Positions 54,178-62,739 of a stretch of 64,000 nt of DNA are shown in pieces (position 1 is the first letter of the stretch; every line of letters begins with the position of its first letter). The notes under the pieces were generated by a model, which saw only the letters and a program-made list of their open reading frames with translations, was not told where the DNA came from and did no database searches. Position numbers and translations under genes: made by a program. The DNA comes from Bacteroidota bacterium (GTDB lineage Bacteria; Bacteroidota; Bacteroidia; Chitinophagales; Chitinophagaceae), in contig JAEWJK010000003.1 in the NCBI GenBank assembly GCA_023386555.1, positions 62,001 through 126,000 on the forward strand, read 5' to 3'.

Positions 54178-55491
54178 TTATTTCTTTCTAAAGAAAATTC
54201 GTATTGGTATTCCTTTAAAATCAAAATGCTTCCTCAGTTGATTCTCCAGGTAGTTCTTATAAGGCATCTTAATATCGTCAGGAAAGTTGGTAAAGAAAGC
54301 AAAGGATGGTACATGTGTCGGTAATTGTGTAACGAATTTTATTTTTATACTATGACCCCTCACTACAGGAGCATGATACGATTCCACAGCCTTTAACATC
54401 ACATCATTTAACTGCGAAGTAGGCACTTTACGCTTCTTATTCTCAAATACCTCAAGTGCTACCTCTATTGCTTTGAAAATTCTTGTCTTCTCTTTTGCAG
54501 AAATAAACAATACCGGCACATCTGTAAAAGGTGCAATCTTCTCTTTCAACCTTTTTTCATAATCTCTTGCCGTGTTGGTTTCTTTTTCAACTGTATCCCA
54601 TTTATTTACCAACACAACAATACCTTTTCCTTTCCTTGCTGCAAGTCCGAATATGTTTACATCCTGTGCAGTGATTCCCTTTTCTGCGTCAAGCACTAAC
54701 ATACAAACATCGGCTTCATCCATTGCCTTTACAGCACGGATCACCGAGTAAAATTCAACATCATCTTTTTCCTTGTTCTTCTTTCTGAGCCCGGCTGTAT
54801 CTATCAGCACAAACTCTTTCTGAAACATATTATAATGCGTATGAATCGTATCTCTTGTTGTACCTGCAATATCACTTACAATCGTTCGCTCCTGTCCTAT
54901 CAATGCATTTAGTAAAGATGATTTTCCAACATTCGGTTGACCAATAATCGCAAACTTAGGAATGGCATCCTGGCTCACTTCATCTTCCAAAGGTTGTGCA
55001 GGAATCAGATCAGTAATTGCATCAAGTAATTCGCCGGTACCACTTCCACTTAAACTGCTGATGAAAAACAAATGTTCAAATCCAAGGGCATAAAACTCGG
55101 AAGCTTCAAGCATCCTTTCATGATTGTCAACTTTATTCACAACAAGAAAAACAGGCTTGGTAGAACGTCTTAAAAGGTCAGCCATGGATTCATCAAGATC
55201 AGCAATACCAATCACAACATCAGTCATAAAGATTATTGCGTTAGCCTCTTCAATGGCAATCTTCACTTGTTTGCGAATCTCAGTTTCAAAAACATCAATA
55301 GTATCAGGAACAAATCCACCTGTATCAATCACATTAAAATTCTTTCCGTTCCAGTCAGCAACACCATATTGCCTGTCTCTGGTAACACCAGGAATATCTT
55401 CCACTATCGCTTTACGTTGTTCCAATAAACGATTGAAGAAGGTACTCTTCCCAACATTTGGTCTGCCTACTATTGCTACTGTAAATCCCAT
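54178..55491 (-). CDS. der: Ribosome biogenesis GTPase Der (EngA)
   Basis: A 437-residue tandem GTPase used in 50S assembly. It starts MGFTVAIVGRPNVGKST (G1 of domain 1) and has a second G1 at GQPNVGKSS (about 183), switch/G3 motifs DTGG and DTAG, NKVD and NKWD, and the KH-like C-terminal domain. The ATG at 55491 is supported by a TAGCTTTG box 23 bp upstream; an ATG at 55509 is less likely. Confidence 0.97.
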   Translation of the reverse strand: MGFTVAIVGRPNVGKSTFFNRLLEQRKAIVEDIPGVTRDRQYGVADWNGKNFNVIDTGGFVPDTIDVFETEIRKQVKIAIEEANAIIFMTDVVIGIADLDESMADLLRRSTKPVFLVVNKVDNHERMLEASEFYALGFEHLFFISSLSGSGTGELLDAITDLIPAQPLEDEVSQDAIPKFAIIGQPNVGKSSLLNALIGQERTIVSDIAGTTRDTIHTHYNMFQKEFVLIDTAGLRKKNKEKDDVEFYSVIRAVKAMDEADVCMLVLDAEKGITAQDVNIFGLAARKGKGIVVLVNKWDTVEKETNTARDYEKRLKEKIAPFTDVPVLFISAKEKTRIFKAIEVALEVFENKKRKVPTSQLNDVMLKAVESYHAPVVRGHSIKIKFVTQLPTHVPSFAFFTNFPDDIKMPYKNYLENQLRKHFDFKGIPIRIFFRKK

Positions 55492-55513
55492 GATTATTTT
55501 ATTTAACAAGCTG

Positions 55514-55521
55514 CAAAGCTA
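55514..55521 (-). promoter_or_regulatory. -7 box for der
   Basis: The minus strand reads TAGCTTTG, 23 bp upstream of the ATG at 55491. Confidence 0.5.
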
Positions 55522-55534
55522 CTATGATGCTTCG

Positions 55535-55558
55535 GTTGTGTCACTCACTTGTACGTTC
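55535..55558 (-). repeat. Dispersed repeat, short form, copy S3
   Basis: On the minus strand it reads GAACGTACAAGTGAGTGAC followed by ACAAC, identical to S1/S2, between era and der. Confidence 0.85.
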
Positions 55559-55621
55559 TTATCGTAACTCAACTATTATTACTTCGTTTTTTTTACTCTC
55601 TTATTTCTAATTTCTCATCTA

Positions 55622-56494
55622 CTAATGATATCCATATTCCTTCAACTGATTCTCATTATCTCTCCATTTAGGCCTGACCTTTACAAAAAGCTCAAGGAAT
55701 ACTTTTCTTTCCAGGAATTTTTCAATTTCTTCTCTGGCCATTATACCTATCTGGCGTATCATCTTTCCCTTTTCACCAATAATTATCGACTTCTGCGTAT
55801 CTCTTTGAACAATGATATCTGCCTGTATCTTAATCAGCGTTTCTTTTTCTTTAAACTCATTCACCATTACTGCAGTGTGGTAAGGTATCTCATCTTCAAA
55901 CAAGTAATAAACCTTTTCACGAATGATCTCCGATACAAAGAATTTTGTTGGCAGATCACTCAGATCATCTTCGTTATAAAATGGAAATCCTTCCGGTAAT
56001 AATTCAACAATTGCTTTCAACAGCTTATCAATATGATGATGCTGTAGTGCTGATATCTTAATTAATTTCTTTCCATAAGATTTATCACCAAAGAATGTTT
56101 CCGCTTCAGCAATTTTTCCATTAGCAGCTTCATCAATCTTATTCAATACTAAGATCGTTGGCACTTTTAACTTAAGCTGGCTGAATACCTGGTCAACTTC
56201 TTCAAAATTATCATTCGCATCAGCTATTAGTAAAGCCACATCAGCATCTTCCAATGCACCACGTACATTGCTCATCATTTTCTCGTGTAGCTTATATTTT
56301 GCTTCAATAATTCCCGGCGTATCAGAAAAAATGATCTGGTATTCTCCTTCTTTATTCAGGAAAGCTTTTATACGATGTCTTGTTGTTTGCACTTTCGGTG
56401 AAACAATAGCCATCTTCTCTCCCATTAATGCATTGAGTAAAGTTGATTTACCTGCATTTGGTTTACCGAATATGTTTACAAAGCCTGCTTTCAT
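55622..56494 (-). CDS. era: Ribosome-binding GTPase Era
   Basis: A 290-residue GTPase for 16S rRNA maturation. G1 is GKPNAGKST, G3 is SDTPG, G4 is LNKID, and a C-terminal KH domain ends with IGEKGKMIRQIGIMAREEIEKFL and KEYGY. Der follows downstream in the same direction; both ribosome GTPases are co-oriented. Confidence 0.97.
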   Translation of the reverse strand: MKAGFVNIFGKPNAGKSTLLNALMGEKMAIVSPKVQTTRHRIKAFLNKEGEYQIIFSDTPGIIEAKYKLHEKMMSNVRGALEDADVALLIADANDNFEEVDQVFSQLKLKVPTILVLNKIDEAANGKIAEAETFFGDKSYGKKLIKISALQHHHIDKLLKAIVELLPEGFPFYNEDDLSDLPTKFFVSEIIREKVYYLFEDEIPYHTAVMVNEFKEKETLIKIQADIIVQRDTQKSIIIGEKGKMIRQIGIMAREEIEKFLERKVFLELFVKVRPKWRDNENQLKEYGYH

Positions 56495-56497
56495 ATT

Positions 56498-56582
56498 TTC
56501 TCGCAGAACACGCAGAAATCGCTGAAGCTGCGTGATGTTAAAACAAACTAAAGTTCTGCGAATTCAGCGACTTCTGCGAGAA
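56498..56582. repeat. Inverted-repeat element with TTCTCGCAGAA ends
   Basis: TTCTCGCAGAA (56498-56508) and TTCTGCGAGAA (56572-56582), with inner TCGCTGAA and TTCAGCGA pairing. It is next to era's start and the initiator tRNA. Confidence 0.75.
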
Positions 56583-56589
56583 CCAACAA

Positions 56590-56615
56590 AAAATCCCGCC
56601 TTTTTGCGGGATTTT
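56590..56615 (-). terminator. Terminator of the tRNA gene
   Basis: A perfect 10-bp stem (AAAATCCCGC with its complement at 56606-56615) downstream of the tRNA on the minus strand. Confidence 0.85.
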
Positions 56616-56624
56616 AGTTACTTG

Positions 56625-56696
<72 letters not shown>

Positions 56697-56816
56697 ATAT
56701 CCAATATTCTCCAGAACACTAAGTTCATAACTCAAATTCCTTATCGGAACTGTTCCATTGAATTGTTTGGTCGGCAAAAGTAGGTTTACGATGCTTACGA
56801 GCCAAAATATTTTTTG

Positions 56817-57527
56817 TTAAGCTTTCTTTTTTATGCTGGATGCACCACTACTATGACTTTTTGTAATGGTAGCATCGCCCTTATACTTAATTGAGCTGGC
56901 ACCACTTGCCTCAGCTTCTAATTCTTTATTTACGTTAAGCTGCATATCTCCTGCTCCCGAAATTTCTGCTCTGCAATAATCTATTTTAAAATCGTAGCCT
57001 TTAAAATCAGAAGCCCCACTCATATCTATGTTTGCATTAATTGCACTACCCCGAATCTTAATATCAGAAGCACCGCTAACATTTATCTGAACATTTTTTA
57101 CTTCTATAGCTCCTTCGAAATCACTTGCTCCTGAAAACTCAAGTTTAAGATTATCGCTCTTCAAGGTACCCGAAACTGTAATGTCACTTGCACCTGAACC
57201 TTCCAACACATTAATGTTTTTTACCGTAACATAAGCTTTCATTTTCTGATCACCCATACTCCAGTTCTTCCAATCTCTTCCATCAAAGGAAATATGTAAT
57301 ACCCCGTCTTTTACTTCAGTTTTAATCCGATCTCTCACCTTAGTATCTTTTGCACTTACAGCAACAGCTTCAGTAGAGCCCTGTGAAATATACAGGTCAA
57401 TAGCACTGGTTACACTCACACCTTTAAAGCCTGACACTTGTCTCACTTCTGCATTAGCATCATGAATAGTTTGAGAAATAGCCTGAAAGCTGAAAAATAT
57501 TGCAATAGCAAGAAATATCTTCTTCAT
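56817..57527 (-). CDS. DUF2807 (head GIN) secreted protein
   Basis: A 236-residue exported protein with a signal peptide ending AISQ. It contains parallel beta-helix-like turns with a repeating GASD/GASS signature (ITVSGTLKS, LEFSGASDFEGAI, NVSGASDIKIRG, DMSGASDFKG, EASGASSIKYKG), which is the DUF2807 pattern. It is predicted to be periplasmic or surface-located; the function is unknown. Confidence 0.9.
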   Translation of the reverse strand: MKKIFLAIAIFFSFQAISQTIHDANAEVRQVSGFKGVSVTSAIDLYISQGSTEAVAVSAKDTKVRDRIKTEVKDGVLHISFDGRDWKNWSMGDQKMKAYVTVKNINVLEGSGASDITVSGTLKSDNLKLEFSGASDFEGAIEVKNVQINVSGASDIKIRGSAINANIDMSGASDFKGYDFKIDYCRAEISGAGDMQLNVNKELEAEASGASSIKYKGDATITKSHSSGASSIKKKA

Positions 57528-57593
57528 TTCTGTAGATTTTGTACAGTTGAACGAATAACATCGTAAAAGGTTACATCATTCACGAAACTTTTT

Positions 57594-57601
57594 TAGCTTT
57601 G
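57594..57601 (+). promoter_or_regulatory. Promoter box before the TPP riboswitch
   Basis: TAGCTTTG, a TAnnTTTG -7 box directly before the riboswitch; transcription would start at its first bases. Confidence 0.55.
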
Positions 57602-57607
57602 CCACAT

Positions 57608-57686
57608 TCCTCGGGGTGCTTTCTTGATGAAGGCTGAGATAATACCCGTAGAACCTGAACAGGGTAATACCTGCGTAAGGGAAAGG
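57608..57686 (+). promoter_or_regulatory. TPP (thi-box) riboswitch
   Basis: All conserved thi-box elements are in order: GGGGTGC, GCTGAGA (57633-57639), ACCCGT (57644-57649), GAACCTGA (57651-57658), CAGGGTAATACCTGCG (57660-57675) and AGGGAA (57678-57683). It controls the TonB receptor gene starting at 57753; thiamin pyrophosphate binding would turn expression down. A pyrimidine-rich stretch between riboswitch and ATG could take part in the switch. Confidence 0.97.
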
Positions 57687-57752
57687 TTTATATTCCTCCT
57701 CCTTTTTTGCAATTCCCTGTTCCCAATATTTTAAAAGATCAAAACAAAAACA

Positions 57753-60134
57753 ATGAGACTTTTTTTGGGAACAATCATCATTTTGATGGCCCTATCGGCC
57801 AATGCACAGTTTTCTATCCGTGGCAAAGTAACAGCTTCTAACAAAGGACCGATTGTAGGAGTGAGCATTACGATCAGTAGTGCTAGTTCTGAAGTGGCCA
57901 GAACTATCACTTCGGCTGACGGAAGTTTTCAATTCAATAACCTCAAGGAAAAAGGTAACTACGAGCTTCAGCTTTCACACATCAGTTATGTCACTAAAAA
58001 AATTTCCATCGATCTTCAGGACAAAGAACATTCACTAAATATTCAATTAGATGAATCGCTACTTTTTCTTGAACCTCTGGAAATAAAAGCTACACGAGCA
58101 GGTGAGAGATCACCTTTCAGCAAACAAACCATTTCTAAAAATGAAATAGCGAAGAATAACCTGGGGCAGGATATTCCTTACATACTTAATCAAACGCCAT
58201 CTGTTGTGGTTAATTCAGATGCAGGTAATGGAATTGGTTACACAGGCATCAGAATCAGAGGCACTGATGCATCACGGATAAACATGACCATAAACGGTAT
58301 TCCTTACAATGATGCTGAAAGCCAGGGAATTTTCTTTGTGAATTTGCCGGATATCAGTTCATCAACCTCATCAATGCAAATTCAAAGAGGTGTAGGAACT
58401 TCTTCAAATGGTGGTGGGGCTTTTGGAGCAACGCTCAATCTCAGCACAAACGAGTTCAACGAAAAACCTTACGCTGAACTGAATAACAGTTATGGATCTT
58501 TCAACACATGGAAACATACACTCAAGGCTGGTACAGGGTTGATCAACAATCATTTTACCATTGATGCGAGACTCAGCAACATTTCTACAGATGGTTATAT
58601 TGACAGAGCTTCAAGTGATCTGAAATCACTTTACATTTCAGGTGCTTACATTAATAAGAGATCTACTTTCCGATTGAACATTTTTTCAGGCACAGAGAAA
58701 ACATACCAGTCCTGGTACGGAATTGATTCAACAACACTTAAAACAAACAGAACATTCAATCCTGCAGGAACAGAAAAACCAGGTTCACCTTACGATAATC
58801 AAACAGATAATTATCAGCAGGACCATTATCAATTATTTTTCAATCATAAACTCAGCAACCAATGGTCATTAAACACTGCATTGTTTCTTGTAAATGGCAG
58901 AGGATATTATGAACAATACAGAGACGATGAAAGTTTTGGAGATTACAATATGACCGATCCTGTGATTGGTGGAACCGCTATTACTGAAACCGATCTAATC
59001 AGGCAATTATGGTTAGATAATTCTTACTACGGGCAAATCGCTTCGCTTCATTATAAAAAAACAGGAACGGAGTTTACATTAGGTGGTGGATGGAACACCT
59101 ACGATGGTCTTCATTTTGGCAAAGTCATTTGGGCTGAAATTGGTTTTCCCAAAGATCATTCGTGGTATAATCTGCCTGCAATAAAAAGAGATATAAATGT
59201 ATATGCAAAATGGCAGCAACGAATTACAACAGGCTTAGAGATCTTTGCTGATGCTCAATTAAGAAAGGTTAGTTATAAAGCAAATGGCTTTAGAGATAAT
59301 CCTCATCTTAATATCAGTCAACAATTCAATTTCTTTAATCCCAAAGCAGGCATCACTTATTCAAAAAACGGATGGCAAAGCTTTTTGAGTTATGCACTTG
59401 GACAGAAAGAACCGAACAGAGATGATTTTGAAGCAGGAGCAACGAATCAGCCACAAAGAGAACAACTACACGATATAGAAGCTGGTATTGAGAAAAGAAC
59501 ATCTGATTTTATGTTCGCAGCGAATGTTTATTACATGATCTATAAAGATCAACTTGTATTAACTGGTAAAATAAATGATGTGGGTGCTTATACAAGAGTG
59601 AATGTACCCAACAGCTTCAGAAGAGGAATTGAACTACAGGCAGCAAGGCGTTTTAATAACTGGCTTAACATTGCTGGTAATCTTACCCTCAGTCAAAACA
59701 AGATCAAACATTTTACTGAGTTCATTGACGATTATGATAATGGCGGACAAATAGAAGTACAGCATTCAAAGAAAGACATTGCATTTTCACCATCAGTGAT
59801 TGGTGGATTAACTATTGATCTTATGCCAGCAAAAAACTTCAATTTGTCTTTTATCAGTAAATATGTTGGACGACAATACCTGGATAACACGCAGGATAAA
59901 AGAAAAAGCCTTGATCCTTTCTTTGTACAGGATGCAAGATTGAGTATCACTGTCCCAAATAAGTTATTCAGTAATGTAAACATCATTGTACAAGCCAATA
60001 ATATTTTAAATGAATTGTACGAACCAAACGGATATACGTTCAGCTACATCTACCTCAATCAACAAACAACCGAAAATTATTATTTCCCTGCTGCAGGAAG
60101 AAATTACATGGTTGGTTTAAACATAAGATTGTAA
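57753..60134 (+). CDS. TonB-dependent receptor, likely thiamin uptake
   Basis: A 793-residue outer-membrane receptor. Residues 1-18 are a signal peptide; a carboxypeptidase-like regulatory domain (about 20-105, FSIRGKVTASNKGPIVGVSI) precedes the plug (about 120-235, NNLGQDIPYILNQTPSVVVN, GIRIRGTDASRINMTINGIP) and the barrel, ending in RNYMVGLNIRL. It lies behind a TPP riboswitch and its own promoter, so it is inferred to import thiamin or a thiamin precursor, a role known for riboswitch-controlled Bacteroidota receptors. Confidence 0.93.
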   Translation: MRLFLGTIIILMALSANAQFSIRGKVTASNKGPIVGVSITISSASSEVARTITSADGSFQFNNLKEKGNYELQLSHISYVTKKISIDLQDKEHSLNIQLDESLLFLEPLEIKATRAGERSPFSKQTISKNEIAKNNLGQDIPYILNQTPSVVVNSDAGNGIGYTGIRIRGTDASRINMTINGIPYNDAESQGIFFVNLPDISSSTSSMQIQRGVGTSSNGGGAFGATLNLSTNEFNEKPYAELNNSYGSFNTWKHTLKAGTGLINNHFTIDARLSNISTDGYIDRASSDLKSLYISGAYINKRSTFRLNIFSGTEKTYQSWYGIDSTTLKTNRTFNPAGTEKPGSPYDNQTDNYQQDHYQLFFNHKLSNQWSLNTALFLVNGRGYYEQYRDDESFGDYNMTDPVIGGTAITETDLIRQLWLDNSYYGQIASLHYKKTGTEFTLGGGWNTYDGLHFGKVIWAEIGFPKDHSWYNLPAIKRDINVYAKWQQRITTGLEIFADAQLRKVSYKANGFRDNPHLNISQQFNFFNPKAGITYSKNGWQSFLSYALGQKEPNRDDFEAGATNQPQREQLHDIEAGIEKRTSDFMFAANVYYMIYKDQLVLTGKINDVGAYTRVNVPNSFRRGIELQAARRFNNWLNIAGNLTLSQNKIKHFTEFIDDYDNGGQIEVQHSKKDIAFSPSVIGGLTIDLMPAKNFNLSFISKYVGRQYLDNTQDKRKSLDPFFVQDARLSITVPNKLFSNVNIIVQANNILNELYEPNGYTFSYIYLNQQTTENYYFPAAGRNYMVGLNIRL

Positions 60135-60137
60135 ACA

Positions 60138-60171
60138 AAAAGAAGCATCCGTTATTTCGGATGCTTCTTTT
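60138..60171. terminator. Bidirectional terminator
   Basis: A perfect 14-bp stem (AAAAGAAGCATCCG with its complement at 60158-60171) and 6-nt loop between the TonB receptor and the S46 peptidase. Confidence 0.9.
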
Positions 60172-60185
60172 CTTAAATCCAATAT

Positions 60186-62360
60186 CTATTTCTTCTTAGG
60201 ATGTACAAATTTCATCTCACTAATAATATTTTGGGCATCAGCAAATTTGTCAATGATGAAAGCAACGTAACGAATGTCAACCATGATGTTGCGGCAAATA
60301 TCTTTATCATAATAAATATCACTCATCGTTCCTTCCCAAACACGATCAAAGTTTAATCCAACAAGATTACCATAAGCATCTAAAGCAGGACTACCAGAAT
60401 TTCCACCTGTAGTATGATTGGTCGCAATGAAACATACCGGCTGTTTTCCGTTAACGCCATATCGTCCAAAATCTTTTTTATTATATAATTCAATCAGTTT
60501 AGCCGGCAGATCAAACTCATAATCACCCGGAACATATTTCTCAATCACTCCATCAAGATAAGTGTACATGCCATATTTCACAGCATCTTTCGGTTCGTAC
60601 CCTTTTGCTTTTCCGTAAGTAACTCTTAGTGTGCTATTGGCATCAGGATAAAATTTCTTCTCTTTAAATATTTCCATCTGTGCAGCCATGTACTCCCTTT
60701 GCAAAGTATTCAAACGATTCTGCACTTCTATGAGTTGCTGATTTACATTACTCGTTTGATTAGCCTGCAATGATTGAAATAGCTGTACACCAATATCATT
60801 TTTCATTACGGCATTATATTCTGAAGGGTTCATTTTAAGCAATGCAAATACCTGTGAAGAATCGTCTAATATTGAAGTGTTATATACATATGCAGCTACA
60901 GCAGCGAAGTCGTTATTATGATCCTGTAAAAGTTTAGATAATATCGGAGCAACGGCTGCAGTTTTCTGATCGTTGACAAACATCTGCATTAACGACACAA
61001 ACAATCGTTGATCAAGAGCTGCATTATATTCATTGTAAATATCCTGTAGAGCTGTTATTGCTTTTTGTGCAGAAGTATCATAACCTGCACTGCCATTTCT
61101 TTCAAAAGCACTTTGCACCCGATTAAGACGAGTTGCTACAGTAAACAATTCAATCCGGGGAATGATCTCATTATAATAATCTCTCGAATATCCAAGTGGT
61201 TTCAGTGATGTGTAAATTGATTCAAGCTCAGCTAACAAATTGCCATATTTTGCTTTCCAGGTTGCATTAGCATTAACTCTTTTCTGAAATTCAGCTTCGT
61301 AAGCTTTCTTTTTATTCACGGCATCTTTGCTCGTTAAACCTAGTATCTCTCCCTGCCATTTTTTATATGCGTTGCTTATGCTTGCATATTTTGCTGCATA
61401 TTGAATTTTTATCTGCTCATCTTTACGCATTGCTTCATCAAGAATTCCTAATGCCTGTTTCCTGATACCGATCTTAGCAGGATCATTCACATTAACGATT
61501 TGCTCTACTGCAGATGAATGTAGATATTGATAAGTTCTACCCGGAAAACCAAATACCATTGTAAAATCATTCTCACTTACACCATCTAAAGAAATATTCA
61601 GTGAACGTTTTGGCTTATACGGAACATTATCTTTTGAATATGCAGCAGGTCTGTTGTTCTTATCTGCGTAAATCCTAAAGAGTGAAAAATCACCGGTATG
61701 TCTTGGCCACATCCAGTTGTCAGTATCCTTACCAAAGTTGCCAATAGATGAAGGTGGGGCTCCTACCAAACGAACATCTTTATACACTTCAGTAACGAAT
61801 AAAAAATATTTATTTCCTTCGAAAAATGGACGAATGATTATGTCCTGGTAATCTTCTTTCTTTACTGTTTTTCTAAATTCTGCAATATTCTTATCGATCA
61901 ATAATTGCCTTTCTTTCTCGCTGAGATTGTTATTTACATTTTTCAATATTGCTGTAGTTATATCATCAATACGAATAATAAATGTTGCTGTTAATCCTGC
62001 ATTTGGCAATTCCTGGGAATGATCTTTTGCCCAGAAACCATCACGGATATAATTATTCTGAAGTGAAGAATGATTTTGAATATTGTCAAAACCACAATGA
62101 TGATTCGTTAAAAGCAATCCTTTATCTGATATTACCTCTGCTGTACAAAATCCACCAAAGCTCACAATAGCATCTTTCAAACTTCCTTTACTGATGCTGT
62201 AGATATCAGATGCTTTGATCTTCATTCCCTGCTTCTTCATATCAGCTTCGTTCAATGTTTGAAGCAATTGAGGAAGCCACATGCCTTCATCAGCAAAACA
62301 TGCAAGTCTCAATACGAGAAATAGAACTAAAAATGATCCTGTTCTTAATAGTCTTTTCAT
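60186..62360 (-). CDS. S46-family dipeptidyl-peptidase, DPP11-like
   Basis: A 724-residue exported serine dipeptidase (signal ending about residue 23, CFA). Triad segments are LLLTNHHCGFD (His, 87-88), FGKDTDNWMWPRHTGDF (Asp) and TGGNSGSPAL (Ser). The specificity region reads GLNFDRVWEGTMSDI; an Arg at this position is what distinguishes DPP11 (Asp/Glu preference) from DPP7 (Gly, hydrophobic preference) in P. gingivalis. So Asp/Glu-X dipeptide release is inferred. A TAACTTTG box (62377) serves it. Confidence 0.93.
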   Translation of the reverse strand: MKRLLRTGSFLVLFLVLRLACFADEGMWLPQLLQTLNEADMKKQGMKIKASDIYSISKGSLKDAIVSFGGFCTAEVISDKGLLLTNHHCGFDNIQNHSSLQNNYIRDGFWAKDHSQELPNAGLTATFIIRIDDITTAILKNVNNNLSEKERQLLIDKNIAEFRKTVKKEDYQDIIIRPFFEGNKYFLFVTEVYKDVRLVGAPPSSIGNFGKDTDNWMWPRHTGDFSLFRIYADKNNRPAAYSKDNVPYKPKRSLNISLDGVSENDFTMVFGFPGRTYQYLHSSAVEQIVNVNDPAKIGIRKQALGILDEAMRKDEQIKIQYAAKYASISNAYKKWQGEILGLTSKDAVNKKKAYEAEFQKRVNANATWKAKYGNLLAELESIYTSLKPLGYSRDYYNEIIPRIELFTVATRLNRVQSAFERNGSAGYDTSAQKAITALQDIYNEYNAALDQRLFVSLMQMFVNDQKTAAVAPILSKLLQDHNNDFAAVAAYVYNTSILDDSSQVFALLKMNPSEYNAVMKNDIGVQLFQSLQANQTSNVNQQLIEVQNRLNTLQREYMAAQMEIFKEKKFYPDANSTLRVTYGKAKGYEPKDAVKYGMYTYLDGVIEKYVPGDYEFDLPAKLIELYNKKDFGRYGVNGKQPVCFIATNHTTGGNSGSPALDAYGNLVGLNFDRVWEGTMSDIYYDKDICRNIMVDIRYVAFIIDKFADAQNIISEMKFVHPKKK

Positions 62361-62376
62361 ATAGCAAATTGAGGTG

Positions 62377-62384
62377 CAAAGTTA
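62377..62384 (-). promoter_or_regulatory. -7 box for the S46 peptidase
   Basis: The minus strand reads TAACTTTG, matching TAnnTTTG, 17 nt before the ATG. Confidence 0.5.
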
Positions 62385-62498
62385 AGTTTAAGTGAGTATG
62401 AAAAAACGCCAAAAGCCTGAGGTTTAATCTATTTCAAAAGTGCAATAGCCGCTTTGGCGGGATAATTGTTGAAGCATTTATCAAACAAAACATGCTAT

Positions 62499-62738
62499 AT
62501 GCGTAAATTATTAACTCCGATACTGATTTCGTTTATATCAGTCGGCTTTATCATTACTTCCTGCAGCGACTCAAAATCTAACCCCGAAGAAGAAGCTGAG
62601 ATCAATATGATGGATTCTACTTCTCAGGCTGTGGAAGACAGTACCGAACGTTTAAAAGAGCAGACCAGGAAAGTGGAAGAATCCCTGGAAAAAATGAATA
62701 AAGAATTTGAAACTTCAACAGACACTAAAACCAACTAG
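62499..62738 (+). CDS. Small acidic lipoprotein
   Basis: A 79-residue protein from the ATG at 62499 (MRKLLTPILISFISVGF); an ATG further upstream (62466) would disrupt the signal. The lipobox is IITSC. The mature part is a charged helical coil (ERLKEQTRKVEESLEKMNKE). It is co-transcribed with the next gene, 1 bp apart. Role unknown. Confidence 0.75.
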   Translation: MRKLLTPILISFISVGFIITSCSDSKSNPEEEAEINMMDSTSQAVEDSTERLKEQTRKVEESLEKMNKEFETSTDTKTN

Positions 62739-62739
62739 T

